A stretch of DNA of 64,000 nt. It comes from Deltaproteobacteria bacterium. Its GTDB lineage: Bacteria > Myxococcota_A > Polyangia > GCA-2747355 > JADLHG01. A model generated the notes under the pieces. That model did no database searches, had not been told where the DNA came from, and was given only the letters and a program-made list of their open reading frames with translations. The position numbers and the translations under genes were made by a program. This document shows positions 27,575 through 35,989 of the stretch, in pieces. The stretch spans positions 248,001-312,000 of the forward strand of contig JADLHG010000004.1 in NCBI GenBank assembly GCA_020848905.1, read 5' to 3'. Position 1 is the first letter of the stretch. Each line of letters opens with the position of its first letter.

Positions 27575-28453
27575 CGAATTGCGCCAGTAGATGATCGTCG
27601 CCACCACGGCGGCCCATAGCCCGAGGTTCGCCATGAACAGGGGATCTCGCAGCATGGCGTCGGTCGGGCTGTCCGCGACGCCTCGTCGACTGATCAGCTG
27701 AAGAAAGCGGACCAGGCCCAGTGCGGCGAACGGGGTGGTGTAGACCAGGCGCGTGGTGCCGAAGAACGCGCGGGTGTGCGGCGAGAGGGTGTAGAGCCCG
27801 TAGGCCGCGCAGGTGGCGAGCGCGAGGATCCAGAGAATCGGGCGCAGGTGCTCCTGCCGGTAGCGCGAGAGGACGGGGCGCTGCTCGGCGGCGCGGGTCT
27901 CGGGGGCGGTGGCCAGCTCGTGGGCTCGCTTGCCAAAGCCCAGGTAGCAGGCCAGCAAGAAGGTGCAAAGCAGTAGCCAGGGTGAGGCGACGACGCCGAT
28001 CGCCGCGGCGCCGGCCACGACGCGCAGCAGGAACCCGCTCGCGATGCTCAGAACGTCTACGAAGGGGATGTGCTTGAGCGCGAGCGAGTAGGCGAGGTTC
28101 AGCACGAGGTAGCTCGCGGCGCAGGCGAAGAAGGGGAGCCCTAGCCGGAGCGAGAGCCCGAGAGAGACGAGGATCAGCAGGGCCGCGGCGCTGCGCGCGA
28201 GGCCGAGCGGCAGTCGGCCGGCGGGGATGGGGCGGAAGCACTTCTTGGGGTGGGCGCGGTCCTTCTCGATGTCGAAGAGGTCATTGATCAGGTAGACGGC
28301 GCCCGAGAGCAGGCTGAAGAGCGCCACCGCCACTGCCGCGAGCAGGAGGGAAGGCCCGTGCATGAGCTGCTTGGCGAAGAGGAGCGGTGCCCCGACGAAG
28401 AGGTTCTTGAACCACTGGTGGGGGCGCAGGGACCAGAATAGGGCGCGGAGCAT
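27569..28453 (-). CDS. UbiA-family transferase, decaprenyl-phosphate phosphoribosyltransferase-like
   Basis: The protein is 294 aa with about eight or nine membrane helices. It starts LRPHQWFKNLFVGAPLLFAKQ and has the first Asp-rich motif NDLFDIEKD at 57-65, followed by AHPKKCFRPIPAG, closely resembling the Rv3806c-type enzymes that transfer phosphoribose to decaprenyl phosphate. The second motif region is near KHIPFVDVLSIASGF. In mycobacteria this step feeds arabinan synthesis; in other bacteria it may serve a ribose- or arabinose-containing glycan. UbiA-type prenylation of another substrate cannot be excluded. The next gene on the strand, upstream in position at 28487, ends 33 bp away. Confidence 0.85.
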   Translation of the reverse strand: MLRALFWSLRPHQWFKNLFVGAPLLFAKQLMHGPSLLLAAVAVALFSLLSGAVYLINDLFDIEKDRAHPKKCFRPIPAGRLPLGLARSAAALLILVSLGLSLRLGLPFFACAASYLVLNLAYSLALKHIPFVDVLSIASGFLLRVVAGAAAIGVVASPWLLLCTFLLACYLGFGKRAHELATAPETRAAEQRPVLSRYRQEHLRPILWILALATCAAYGLYTLSPHTRAFFGTTRLVYTTPFAALGLVRFLQLISRRGVADSPTDAMLRDPLFMANLGLWAAVVATIIYWRNSF

Positions 28454-28486
28454 CGGAGACTTTTAGACCGCTTCGACGGGGGGATG

Positions 28487-29536
28487 TCAATTCCCGCGAG
28501 GGCCGCCCGCGCGGAGCTCGGCCCGCAATTTGAGGACGCGGTCGAGGAGCTGTCGCGGGTAGAGAGAGCCTGCGAGGCGCTCCCAGACCGCTTTCGAGTT
28601 CTTCTGGACCTCCGCATCGAGCGCAGCGTTGACTCCGATCTCCTTCACTCCGAGGGTTCGGAGCTGCCGGAGCGCCTGGTCGTTGTCGCTGCGCGAGCGC
28701 TGGATCAATCGGGCCTGCAGCCAGCGCCCCTGTTCCCTGAGGAGGAGTTGGGCTCGCGGGCTCAAGGCCGCGAACGCCGCCCGCGAGACGATGAGGGCGC
28801 CAATGGCGTAGCTCAGCTGGACCGTGGAGATGTAGCGCACGTGGGTGTGCCACTGGAGCGCGAGGGCGGTGTACGCGGAGCTGTAGACCATGTCGAGGAG
28901 GCCGGTCTGCAGGGCGGGGAGGACGTCCTGCGGGGAGAGCGCGACGGCCCGCAGACCGAAGGAGCCGACCAGCGCGCGGGCGAGCGGGTCGTCGGTCCAG
29001 ACCCAGACCCTCGCCCGACGGAGCTCGGCCGGGGAGGAGATGGGCTGGCGCGAGAAGAACCTGACCCATCCCACGTCCCCCCAGGCGATGAGGATCCACC
29101 CGCGACGCTCGAGGTCGGCGGCGAAGTCGGGGGTCAGCGCCTCGCGCACGCGATCCAGCTCCTGCACCGTGCGGAACAGACCCGGGAGCTCGAGGACGCG
29201 CACGGCGGGCAGGACCTGGCCCACTCCGCTGCCGGTGAAGACGCCTCCACTGAGCTGGCCGGCGCGTGTGCGGTGGATGGCGTCCCTCTCGTCGCCCATC
29301 ACGGCCCCCGGGTAGAACTGGAGCTTGAGCTCTCCCTTGCTCAGGCGTTCCACGTTCCGGGCCACACGTGCGAGCTCGATCATCCAGGAGGTTCCACGGG
29401 GCAGGAGCGTAGCGAGGCGGAGGACCTGCCGCCCGTGTGCGAGCGGGCGGCTCTCCGCCAGCGTGGTCGCAGCCAGGCACGCTAACAGCGAGAGCGTGAC
29501 GCGCGGAGCGCGAGAGGAGCGCGGGCGTGCGGGCAT
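28487..29536 (-). CDS. TRAP-type C4-dicarboxylate binding protein (DctP-like), no permease nearby
   Basis: The protein is 349 aa from the ATG at 29536. Residues about 1-27 form a signal peptide. The mature part has the DctP order: RLATLLPRGTSWMIELARV, LKLQFYPGAVMGDERDAIHRTRAGQL, LELPGLFRTVQELDRV, and the ARVWVWTDDPLAR region where DctP proteins place a ligand-binding Arg. DctQ and DctM membrane partners are absent, as is any other transporter part. It is divergent from a second solute-binding protein that is fused by overlap to a sensor kinase, so it may also act as a sensor component. Transported or bound ligand unknown. Confidence 0.87.
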   Translation of the reverse strand: MPARPRSSRAPRVTLSLLACLAATTLAESRPLAHGRQVLRLATLLPRGTSWMIELARVARNVERLSKGELKLQFYPGAVMGDERDAIHRTRAGQLSGGVFTGSGVGQVLPAVRVLELPGLFRTVQELDRVREALTPDFAADLERRGWILIAWGDVGWVRFFSRQPISSPAELRRARVWVWTDDPLARALVGSFGLRAVALSPQDVLPALQTGLLDMVYSSAYTALALQWHTHVRYISTVQLSYAIGALIVSRAAFAALSPRAQLLLREQGRWLQARLIQRSRSDNDQALRQLRTLGVKEIGVNAALDAEVQKNSKAVWERLAGSLYPRQLLDRVLKLRAELRAGGPRGN

Positions 29537-29548
29537 CGGTCGGTTCGC

Positions 29549-29554
29549 ATTATA
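29549..29554 (-). promoter_or_regulatory. consensus -10 box upstream of the DctP-like gene
   Basis: On the minus strand this reads TATAAT, a perfect -10 hexamer and rare in such GC-rich DNA. It ends 12 nt before the ATG at 29536, with no Shine-Dalgarno sequence between, predicting a leader of about 6 nt. No matching -35 box is seen, so an activator may be needed. Confidence 0.45.
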
Positions 29555-29606
29555 CCTCGTCGGCGCGGCGGGTGCTTCCTCCGAGGGGGTAGTGTAGGCT
29601 TGGGCC

Positions 29607-31184
29607 ATGGTGAACGCGGCCCGCCGACGCCTCCTCGGGTGCGGCCTGCTCCTGTGCCTCTTGTGCCCCGGTACCGGCGGCTGCGCCGACGGCGACCACC
29701 CCGCGCGCACCACGCTCCTCATCGCGCGCCCGGGGGATGCGCTCACGCTCGACCCGGCGGCGATCACCGACCTCGAATCGATGCAGGTGGCGACGCAGAT
29801 CTTCGAGACGCTCGTGCGGTATCGCGAGCGGTCGACGGAGGTCGAGCCCGGTCTCGCGACCCACTGGGAGGAGCGCGACGGCGGCACGACCTGGCGCTTC
29901 TTCCTGCGGCGCGACGTCACCTTCCACGACGGTACGCCGTTCGATGCCGACGCGGTCGTCTTCTCGTTCGAGAGACAGCGGGATCCGCTCCACCCGCAGC
30001 ACTTCCAGAGCTTCCCCTACTGGGAGAACACCTTCCGCAACATCCTCGGCACGCGCCGCCTGGGCCGCTACACCGTGGAGCTGCGCATCCGTCAGTCGTA
30101 CGCCCCCTTCCTGGCCAACCTGGCCATGTTCCCGGTGAGCGTGGTGAGTCCGACGGCGATGCGACGAGCTGGCGCGGCCTTCGCCAGGGCCCCCGTCGGA
30201 ACGGGACCCTATCGCTTCGGGCGCTGGCAACGCGGCGACCGCATCGAGCTCGCGCGCAATCCGCGGTACTGGGGCAGTCCTCCGGCGGTCGAGAAACTGG
30301 TCTATCGGGTGGTGCCCGATGCGAGGCAGGCCTTGGCGGGGCTGCAGAGCGGGACGCTCGACGTGGCGCATTCTCTCGCGCCCGAGGACCGCCAGATCGT
30401 CCTGCTGCACTCAGACCTGCGGCTCTACCGCTCTACGGGGAACAACGTGGCCTACCTGGCGATGAACACCCAGCGGGCGCCCTTCGACGATCCGCGCGTG
30501 CGTCAGGCGGTGAACTACGCGGTGAACAAGCGCGCCATCGTGAAGCTCGTCTACCAGGGGCTGGCCGTTCCCGCTCGCGGCCCGCTGCCGCCCGGCCTCT
30601 GGGGCCACAACGCGGGGGCGCGGGCCTATCCGTACGACCCGGAGCGCGCGCGGCTGCTGTTGCGCGCGGTGGGGTGGGAGCCGAGCCGCCGCCTCAAGCT
30701 CTACACGATGGACACGCCGCGTCCCTACATGCCGTCACCGCTCCTGGCGGCACGCATCATCTCCCGCAACCTGGTCGACGTGGGGCTGAAGGTGGATCTG
30801 GTGGTGCAGCCCTATTCCGACCACGTGCGCGCCCTGCGCAACGGAGAGCACGACCTCTGCTTGATGGGGTGGCTCGGAGACAACGGCGACCCCGACAATT
30901 TCCTCTACGTCCTCCTCGATCGAGACAACGCCCGGCGCGGGACCGCGCAGAACCTGGCCTTCTACGCCAACGACACCGTGCACGACCTGCTGGTCAAGGC
31001 GCAGAGCGAGCGCCGTCGCGGAGTCCGGCAACGCTACTACGAGAAGGTCCAGGAGCTGGTGGCCGAGGACGCCCCGTGGGTGCCGCTCGCGCACTCCGAC
31101 GTAGTGGTCGCGGCGCGCCGGGCGGTGCAGAACCTCCTCGTCCACCCAACATACGCGGTGCTCTACGGCAAGGTGCGCTTCTGA
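29607..31184 (+). CDS. ABC-type peptide/nickel solute-binding lipoprotein (SBP_bac_5), sensor-linked
   Basis: The protein is 525 aa. An N-terminal signal with GTGGC at about 22-26 looks like a lipobox. The body is a family 5 solute-binding protein: LTLDPAAITDLESMQVATQIFETLV, ATHWEERDGGTTWRFFLRRDVTFHDGTPFDADAVVFSFERQ shortened here to its hallmarks HDGTPF and DAVVFSFER, GTGPYRF and AFDDPRVRQAVNYAVNK-like text near 290. These proteins bind oligopeptides, nickel chelates or opines. No permease or ATPase genes adjoin it. Instead its TGA overlaps the ATG of a sensor kinase by one base (TGATG), so it is most likely the ligand-binding partner of that kinase. Confidence 0.9.
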   Translation: MVNAARRRLLGCGLLLCLLCPGTGGCADGDHPARTTLLIARPGDALTLDPAAITDLESMQVATQIFETLVRYRERSTEVEPGLATHWEERDGGTTWRFFLRRDVTFHDGTPFDADAVVFSFERQRDPLHPQHFQSFPYWENTFRNILGTRRLGRYTVELRIRQSYAPFLANLAMFPVSVVSPTAMRRAGAAFARAPVGTGPYRFGRWQRGDRIELARNPRYWGSPPAVEKLVYRVVPDARQALAGLQSGTLDVAHSLAPEDRQIVLLHSDLRLYRSTGNNVAYLAMNTQRAPFDDPRVRQAVNYAVNKRAIVKLVYQGLAVPARGPLPPGLWGHNAGARAYPYDPERARLLLRAVGWEPSRRLKLYTMDTPRPYMPSPLLAARIISRNLVDVGLKVDLVVQPYSDHVRALRNGEHDLCLMGWLGDNGDPDNFLYVLLDRDNARRGTAQNLAFYANDTVHDLLVKAQSERRRGVRQRYYEKVQELVAEDAPWVPLAHSDVVVAARRAVQNLLVHPTYAVLYGKVRF

Positions 31185-33883
31185 TGATCGGCCGGGTGAG
31201 CCGCCGGTGGTCGCTGCGGAGCAAGCTCGCGCTGGTCATGGCCGGAGCGTCGGTGCTGCCCCTCGTGTTCGTCGGGCTGCTTGCCCGAGGCGTGGCCATG
31301 GGACGTCTCGAGCGAGAGCTGTCGGGCCAGGCTCGCCAGACCGCGGGCATCGCGCTGAACCTGCTCCTGCGCCAGGTGCAGCGCATGAGCACGGATGCCG
31401 CTTCGCTCGCTGCGTACCCGGAGCTGCACGAGCTCCTGGCTCTGCAGCCCGCCCTCGTGCCGAGCTATCTCGAGCGGCACGCGGCGTCCCTGCCCTCCCA
31501 GCTCGTCGAGGTGGTTGGGGCGCGCGGCGAGGTTCTCGGACGCATCGATCCTTCGGCCGGCGCCGACCGGACCCTGCACTCGCACGCGCGGAGCCCCGCG
31601 GTGGCGCATGCCCTCGAGTACGAACGCTACGCGACGCTCGACCGGGTGGGTGGGCACCTCGTCATCCAGACCGCCGCGCCGATCGTGGACGAGGAGTTCA
31701 TTCTGCGCGGCGTGGTGGTCATCACGGCTCCGCTCGACGAGAAGCTGGCCGACTACCTGAAGGGCGTGGTTCGGGCGGACGTCGGTTTCGTGGATGGAGG
31801 GCGCCCCGTCGCGTCGACCTTCTTCGACCCTCTCGGGCGGCGGCTGGCTGGCCTCGCGCCTCTCCCGGGCAGCGTCGGGCCGGCGGGAGAGGCCCAGTCG
31901 GCCGCGCTGGTGCACGAGCTCGGTGGGCGCGAGTACTCGCTCGGCGTCGCGGCGCTGCAGACGGTGCACGGCGACCGGGTGGGGCTCCTCGTGGTGGGAC
32001 TCGACCGGACGGAGCTCGAGCGGGCTCAGAGCTCGGCGGTGCGCTCCCTGGCCTTTGGCGGCGCGTTCTCGCTCGCCTTCGCGCTCGTGCTGGCCTTCGT
32101 GCTCGGGCGGCGCATCACCACGCCGCTCTCCCGCCTGCAGCGTAGGACGCGTGCGGTCGCGGCGGGCGATTTGACGCGCGACCTGGCGGTCGAGACCGAC
32201 GACGAGATCGGTCAGCTGGCCCGCGCGTTCCAGAGCATGACGGATGCGTTGCGCGAGAACCAGGAGCGTCTGGCCGCGCGCATCCGCGAGCTCTCCACGC
32301 TGCACCAGATCAGCCGCGCCGTCACCTCCGAGCTGAGTCTGGACCACGTCCTGCGGCAGGTGGTGCGCGAGGCAGCGGTGGTGCTGCAGGCCGACCGCGG
32401 AGGGCTGTGGCTGGTGGGGGAGGCGGCGGCCCTGGAGCTTCGGGCGGCGGTAGGCCTCGACGATCCGGACGCCGAAGGCCCTCCCGCCCCCGGTGAGGCA
32501 CGCGTGAGCGGCACCGCGGTGCCCCCCGAGGGCTGGATCGAGCTGGTGCGCGAGGTGTCGAGGACGCGCCGACCGGAGGTGGAGCCGCGCCGGCTGGCCA
32601 TCCCGCTCGAGGCGAAGGAGCGCGTGGCGGGGGTCTTGATCCTGAGCCGGGCGGTCGGCGCGCCGGCCTTCGCCGAGGCCGACGTGAGCCTGGTCGTGAC
32701 CTTCGGCGGGCAGGCGGCGACGGCCATCGAGAACGCTCGGCTCTACGCCGAGCTGACGGCGTTCTCGGAGCAGCTCGAGTGGCTGGTCGCGCGCCGCACG
32801 GCCGAGCTGCAGGCCGCGAACGAAGAGCTGGCGCGGACGGTGACCGAGCTGAAGGACACCCAGTCGCAGCTCATCCATTCCGAGCGGATGGCAGGACTCG
32901 GGACGCTCGTGGCGGGCCTGGCGCACGAGATCAACACCCCGGCGGGGGCGATTCACGGTTCGGCCCAGGTGCTCTCGGAGACCCTGACGCGCGCGTTGCG
33001 GCGGCTTGGGACCCTGCTCGCCTCCGACCTGCCCGCCGACGAGCTCCAGCGCCTCGTTCACGACCGGTCCTCGCACCACGGTTCGTCGGGGAGCATCGGG
33101 CTCCTTCCCCCTGCGGAGGTCCGCAGACGCGCGCGGGAGCTGACGGGCACGCTCGAGGGACACGGCGTCCCCGATGCGGCGCGACTGTCGCGGCGACTCG
33201 TCGAAGCGGATGCAGGCGGCATGGTACCGTTCGTGGCGACCATCGCTCGACGCGTCGACCCGGACGTGGTGGTCGGGTTTCTGGAGGACCTGACTTTTCT
33301 CGAGCGCAGCGCGGCCTCGATCCAGACCGCCAACCGGGCGGTGGTGCGTATCGTGCGAGCGCTCCGCTCGTACGCGCATACGGATCAGGGGGCGATCCAG
33401 GAAGCGGACCTGACCGAGGGGCTCGAGACGACCCTCACGATCCTCCACAACGAGCTTCGCTATGGTATAAGCGTCGAGCGAAAATTCGCACCGCTGCCGA
33501 AGGTTGCGGTGTTCGCAGACGAACTGAATCAGGTCTGGACGAACCTGATTCACAACGCGGTGCAGGCCATGCAGGGGCACGGGCGCATCACCATCGAGAC
33601 CTTCCGAGACGGCGATGAGGTCGGGGTTCGCATCAGTGATTCGGGTCCCGGCATTCCGGCCGAGATCCTGCCGCGGATCTTCGAGCCCTTCTTCTCGACG
33701 AAGCCGCGTGGTGAGGGCACGGGCCTCGGCCTCGGCATCGCGCGGAAGATCATCGAGAAGCACGGCGGGCAGATCGCGGTGCAATCGCGTCCCGGCCTGA
33801 CCACGTTCACGGTGCTCCTGCCGATTCGGGGACCGACGGCGCTCGCGGTACTCCAGCGAGACGCCGCGCGCGGGTCGGCCTAG
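31184..33883 (+). CDS. membrane sensor histidine kinase (periplasmic sensor, HAMP, GAF)
   Basis: The protein is 899 aa, starting at the ATG in TGATG. Domains in order: membrane helix 16-38; periplasmic domain about 40-285, probably Cache-like; second helix about 289-309; HAMP about 309-362; GAF about 385-540; coiled coil 545-570; HisKA with phospho-acceptor His581 in GLAHEINTPAGA; a long insert; HATPase about 770-890 with NQVWTNLIHNAVQAM, SGPGIPAE and the G2 box GTGLGLGIARK. It is cotranscribed with the binding protein gene and is followed after 10 bp by the REC-GGDEF gene, its likely phosphorelay partner. Confidence 0.94.
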   Translation: MIGRVSRRWSLRSKLALVMAGASVLPLVFVGLLARGVAMGRLERELSGQARQTAGIALNLLLRQVQRMSTDAASLAAYPELHELLALQPALVPSYLERHAASLPSQLVEVVGARGEVLGRIDPSAGADRTLHSHARSPAVAHALEYERYATLDRVGGHLVIQTAAPIVDEEFILRGVVVITAPLDEKLADYLKGVVRADVGFVDGGRPVASTFFDPLGRRLAGLAPLPGSVGPAGEAQSAALVHELGGREYSLGVAALQTVHGDRVGLLVVGLDRTELERAQSSAVRSLAFGGAFSLAFALVLAFVLGRRITTPLSRLQRRTRAVAAGDLTRDLAVETDDEIGQLARAFQSMTDALRENQERLAARIRELSTLHQISRAVTSELSLDHVLRQVVREAAVVLQADRGGLWLVGEAAALELRAAVGLDDPDAEGPPAPGEARVSGTAVPPEGWIELVREVSRTRRPEVEPRRLAIPLEAKERVAGVLILSRAVGAPAFAEADVSLVVTFGGQAATAIENARLYAELTAFSEQLEWLVARRTAELQAANEELARTVTELKDTQSQLIHSERMAGLGTLVAGLAHEINTPAGAIHGSAQVLSETLTRALRRLGTLLASDLPADELQRLVHDRSSHHGSSGSIGLLPPAEVRRRARELTGTLEGHGVPDAARLSRRLVEADAGGMVPFVATIARRVDPDVVVGFLEDLTFLERSAASIQTANRAVVRIVRALRSYAHTDQGAIQEADLTEGLETTLTILHNELRYGISVERKFAPLPKVAVFADELNQVWTNLIHNAVQAMQGHGRITIETFRDGDEVGVRISDSGPGIPAEILPRIFEPFFSTKPRGEGTGLGLGIARKIIEKHGGQIAVQSRPGLTTFTVLLPIRGPTALAVLQRDAARGSA

Positions 33884-33893
33884 GCGAGGGACC

Positions 33894-34967
33894 ATGGGAG
33901 CTGCGCCGCGCGACCACATCGTGTGCGTCGACGATGAGGAGGGAATCCTCAACGCCCTGCGCCAGCAGCTCGCCCCGTTCGCCGGCCGCTACGAGATCGA
34001 CCTCGCGGCGAGCGGGTCGCAGGCCCTCGAGCTGATCGACGAGCTGGACCGCGACCGCGAGGCGGTGGCGATGGTCATCGCCGACCAGATCATGCCGGAG
34101 ATGATGGGCGTCGAGCTCCTGAAGGAGGTGCATCGCCGGAACCCGGACACGATCAAGATCCTCCTGACCGGGCAGGCAGGGCTCGACGCGGTGGTCCAGG
34201 CCATCAACCTGGCGGGGCTCGACCGCTACATCACGAAGCCGTGGGACGAGCCGGACCTGCGCCTCACGGTGGGGAGCCTGCTGACGAAGTACGCCCTGGT
34301 GCAGGAGAACCACCGGCTGGTGGCGGACCTGCAGGAAAAGAACGCCGAGCTGACCGAGCTCAACCGACTGCTCGAGCGGCGCGTCGAGGAGCGCACCTCC
34401 GAGCTCGCGGAGGCCAATCAGCGGCTCTCGCAGCTGGCGATCACGGATGGCCTCACGGGGCGCTACAACCACCGCTATTTCCACGAGCGGCTCGGCATGG
34501 AGGTCGAGCGCAGCGGGCGCACCGGGCTGCCCCTTTCGTTGCTGATGGTCGATGTGGACCACTTCAAGCAGTACAACGACCTCCACGGGCACCCGGCGGG
34601 AGATCAGGTGCTGCGGCAGGTGGCGGACATGATCGCCGAGGGGCGGCGCGTGAACGACGTCGTGGCGCGCTACGGCGGGGAGGAGTTTGCGATCCTGCTC
34701 ATCGACACGCCGCGACGCTCGGCGATGGCGGTGGCGGAGCAACTGCGCGAGCGCGTCGGCAAGCGTCGCTTCGGCGACCTGAGCCTCGGGCCCGGGAAGA
34801 TCACCATCAGCGTGGGCGTGGCGGCCTGCCCCGACGACGCGACGGACCCCGGCGAGCTGCTTCTCGCCGCGGATGCCGCGCTCTACGCGGCCAAACGGGC
34901 GGGCCGAAACCGCGTCGAGGCGGCCGGAGGAAACGCGAGCGACAGCCCCGCCGGAGCGCAGCACTGA
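33894..34967 (+). CDS. response regulator with diguanylate cyclase (REC-GGDEF)
   Basis: The protein is 357 aa. The receiver domain (about 7-125) has acidic DDEE at 13-16, phospho-acceptor Asp64 in IADQIMPEMMG, Thr and Lys in LLTGQAG and YITKPWDEP. A coiled-coil linker (about 135-180) joins a GGDEF domain (about 183-345) with GGEEF at 261-265, a catalytically competent variant, so it should make cyclic di-GMP when phosphorylated. I see no RxxD inhibitory site at the usual spacing. It lies 10 bp after the sensor kinase, and its stop overlaps the gpsA start (TGATG). Confidence 0.95.
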   Translation: MGAAPRDHIVCVDDEEGILNALRQQLAPFAGRYEIDLAASGSQALELIDELDRDREAVAMVIADQIMPEMMGVELLKEVHRRNPDTIKILLTGQAGLDAVVQAINLAGLDRYITKPWDEPDLRLTVGSLLTKYALVQENHRLVADLQEKNAELTELNRLLERRVEERTSELAEANQRLSQLAITDGLTGRYNHRYFHERLGMEVERSGRTGLPLSLLMVDVDHFKQYNDLHGHPAGDQVLRQVADMIAEGRRVNDVVARYGGEEFAILLIDTPRRSAMAVAEQLRERVGKRRFGDLSLGPGKITISVGVAACPDDATDPGELLLAADAALYAAKRAGRNRVEAAGGNASDSPAGAQH

Positions 34968-35989
34968 TGCGCGTGGGAGTCGTGGGCGCGGGGGCCTGGG
35001 GCACCGCTCTGGCCAAGCTGGCGGCGGAGTCGGGGCACGAGGTGGCGATCTGGGCCCACGAGCCCGAGGTGGTGGCCGAGGTTACCGAGCGGCACCTCAA
35101 CTCCACCTATCTGCCGGGAGTCGCGCTGCCGCCGCTCCTCGCGTCGTCCGACCCCGCAGAAGTGGTGGTGGGCCGCGAGCTGTTGATCTCCGCGGTCCCT
35201 TCCCACCTCGTGCGCGGCGTCTGGGCGCGCGTCATGCCGGCCGTGACGGGGGACCCGTGCGTCGTGAGCGCGACGAAGGGGATCGAGGACGGAAGCCTCC
35301 TGACGATGCTCGAGGTCCTTCGCGAGCTCGCGCCTCCGTCGCTGCACGGTCGGATGGCGTGTCTCTCGGGCCCGAGCTTCGCAGGGGAGGTGGCTCGTCG
35401 GTTCCCGACGGCGGTGGTCGTGGCGGCGCGGGAGCTGGCGGTGGCCGAGGCGGTGCAAGCCGCGCTCTCCACCGACCGCTTCCGCATCTATACGAGCGGG
35501 GACGAGGTCGGCGTCGAGATCGGCGGGGCGGTGAAGAACGTGGTGGCCATCGCGGCGGGGATCGCCGACGGGCTGGGCTTCGGACACAACACGCGTGCCG
35601 CCCTCATCACGCGCGGTCTGGCGGAGATCGCGCGGCTCGCGATGGCCCGCGGCGGCAACCCGCTCACGCTCGCCGGCCTGGCGGGGCTCGGCGACCTCGT
35701 GCTGACCTGCACCGGCGACCTCTCGAGGAATCGGACGGTGGGGTTGCGGCTCGGCAAGGGCGAGACGATCGCTCAGATCGAGCGCACGATGGTGGGCGTC
35801 GCAGAAGGCGTGCGGAGCGCGCGCTCGACGCGGGCCCTGGCGACGCGTCTCGGAGTGGAGATGCCCGTGACGGAGACGGTGTACGCGGTCCTCTACGAGG
35901 GCTTGTCGGCGGTGGCGGCGGCGGAACGCCTGATGGGGAGGCAGCTGCGCTCCGAGCTGGATGGCCCCCGTCGCGACGGCGCGGCGTGA
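34967..35989 (+). CDS. gpsA: glycerol-3-phosphate dehydrogenase [NAD(P)+]
   Basis: The protein is 340 aa from the ATG in TGATG at 34965-34969. It has the Rossmann motif VVGAGAWGTALAKL, the SATKGIE and LSGPSFAGEVA motifs, the catalytic Lys in GGAVKNVVAIAAGIADGL and the substrate loop GLAGLGDLVLTCTGDLSRN. It makes sn-glycerol 3-phosphate for phospholipid synthesis. The overlap with a signalling gene upstream and a PEGA lipoprotein downstream makes it a housekeeping gene inside an otherwise regulatory operon. Confidence 0.97.
   Translation: MRVGVVGAGAWGTALAKLAAESGHEVAIWAHEPEVVAEVTERHLNSTYLPGVALPPLLASSDPAEVVVGRELLISAVPSHLVRGVWARVMPAVTGDPCVVSATKGIEDGSLLTMLEVLRELAPPSLHGRMACLSGPSFAGEVARRFPTAVVVAARELAVAEAVQAALSTDRFRIYTSGDEVGVEIGGAVKNVVAIAAGIADGLGFGHNTRAALITRGLAEIARLAMARGGNPLTLAGLAGLGDLVLTCTGDLSRNRTVGLRLGKGETIAQIERTMVGVAEGVRSARSTRALATRLGVEMPVTETVYAVLYEGLSAVAAAERLMGRQLRSELDGPRRDGAA

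Noticed and set aside
29600-31183. N-terminal extension of the sensor kinase frame upstream of 31184
   Set aside because: It overlaps the well-defined solute-binding protein gene in another frame and reads as Arg-rich noise. The ATG in TGATG gives a normal kinase N-terminus with a membrane helix.
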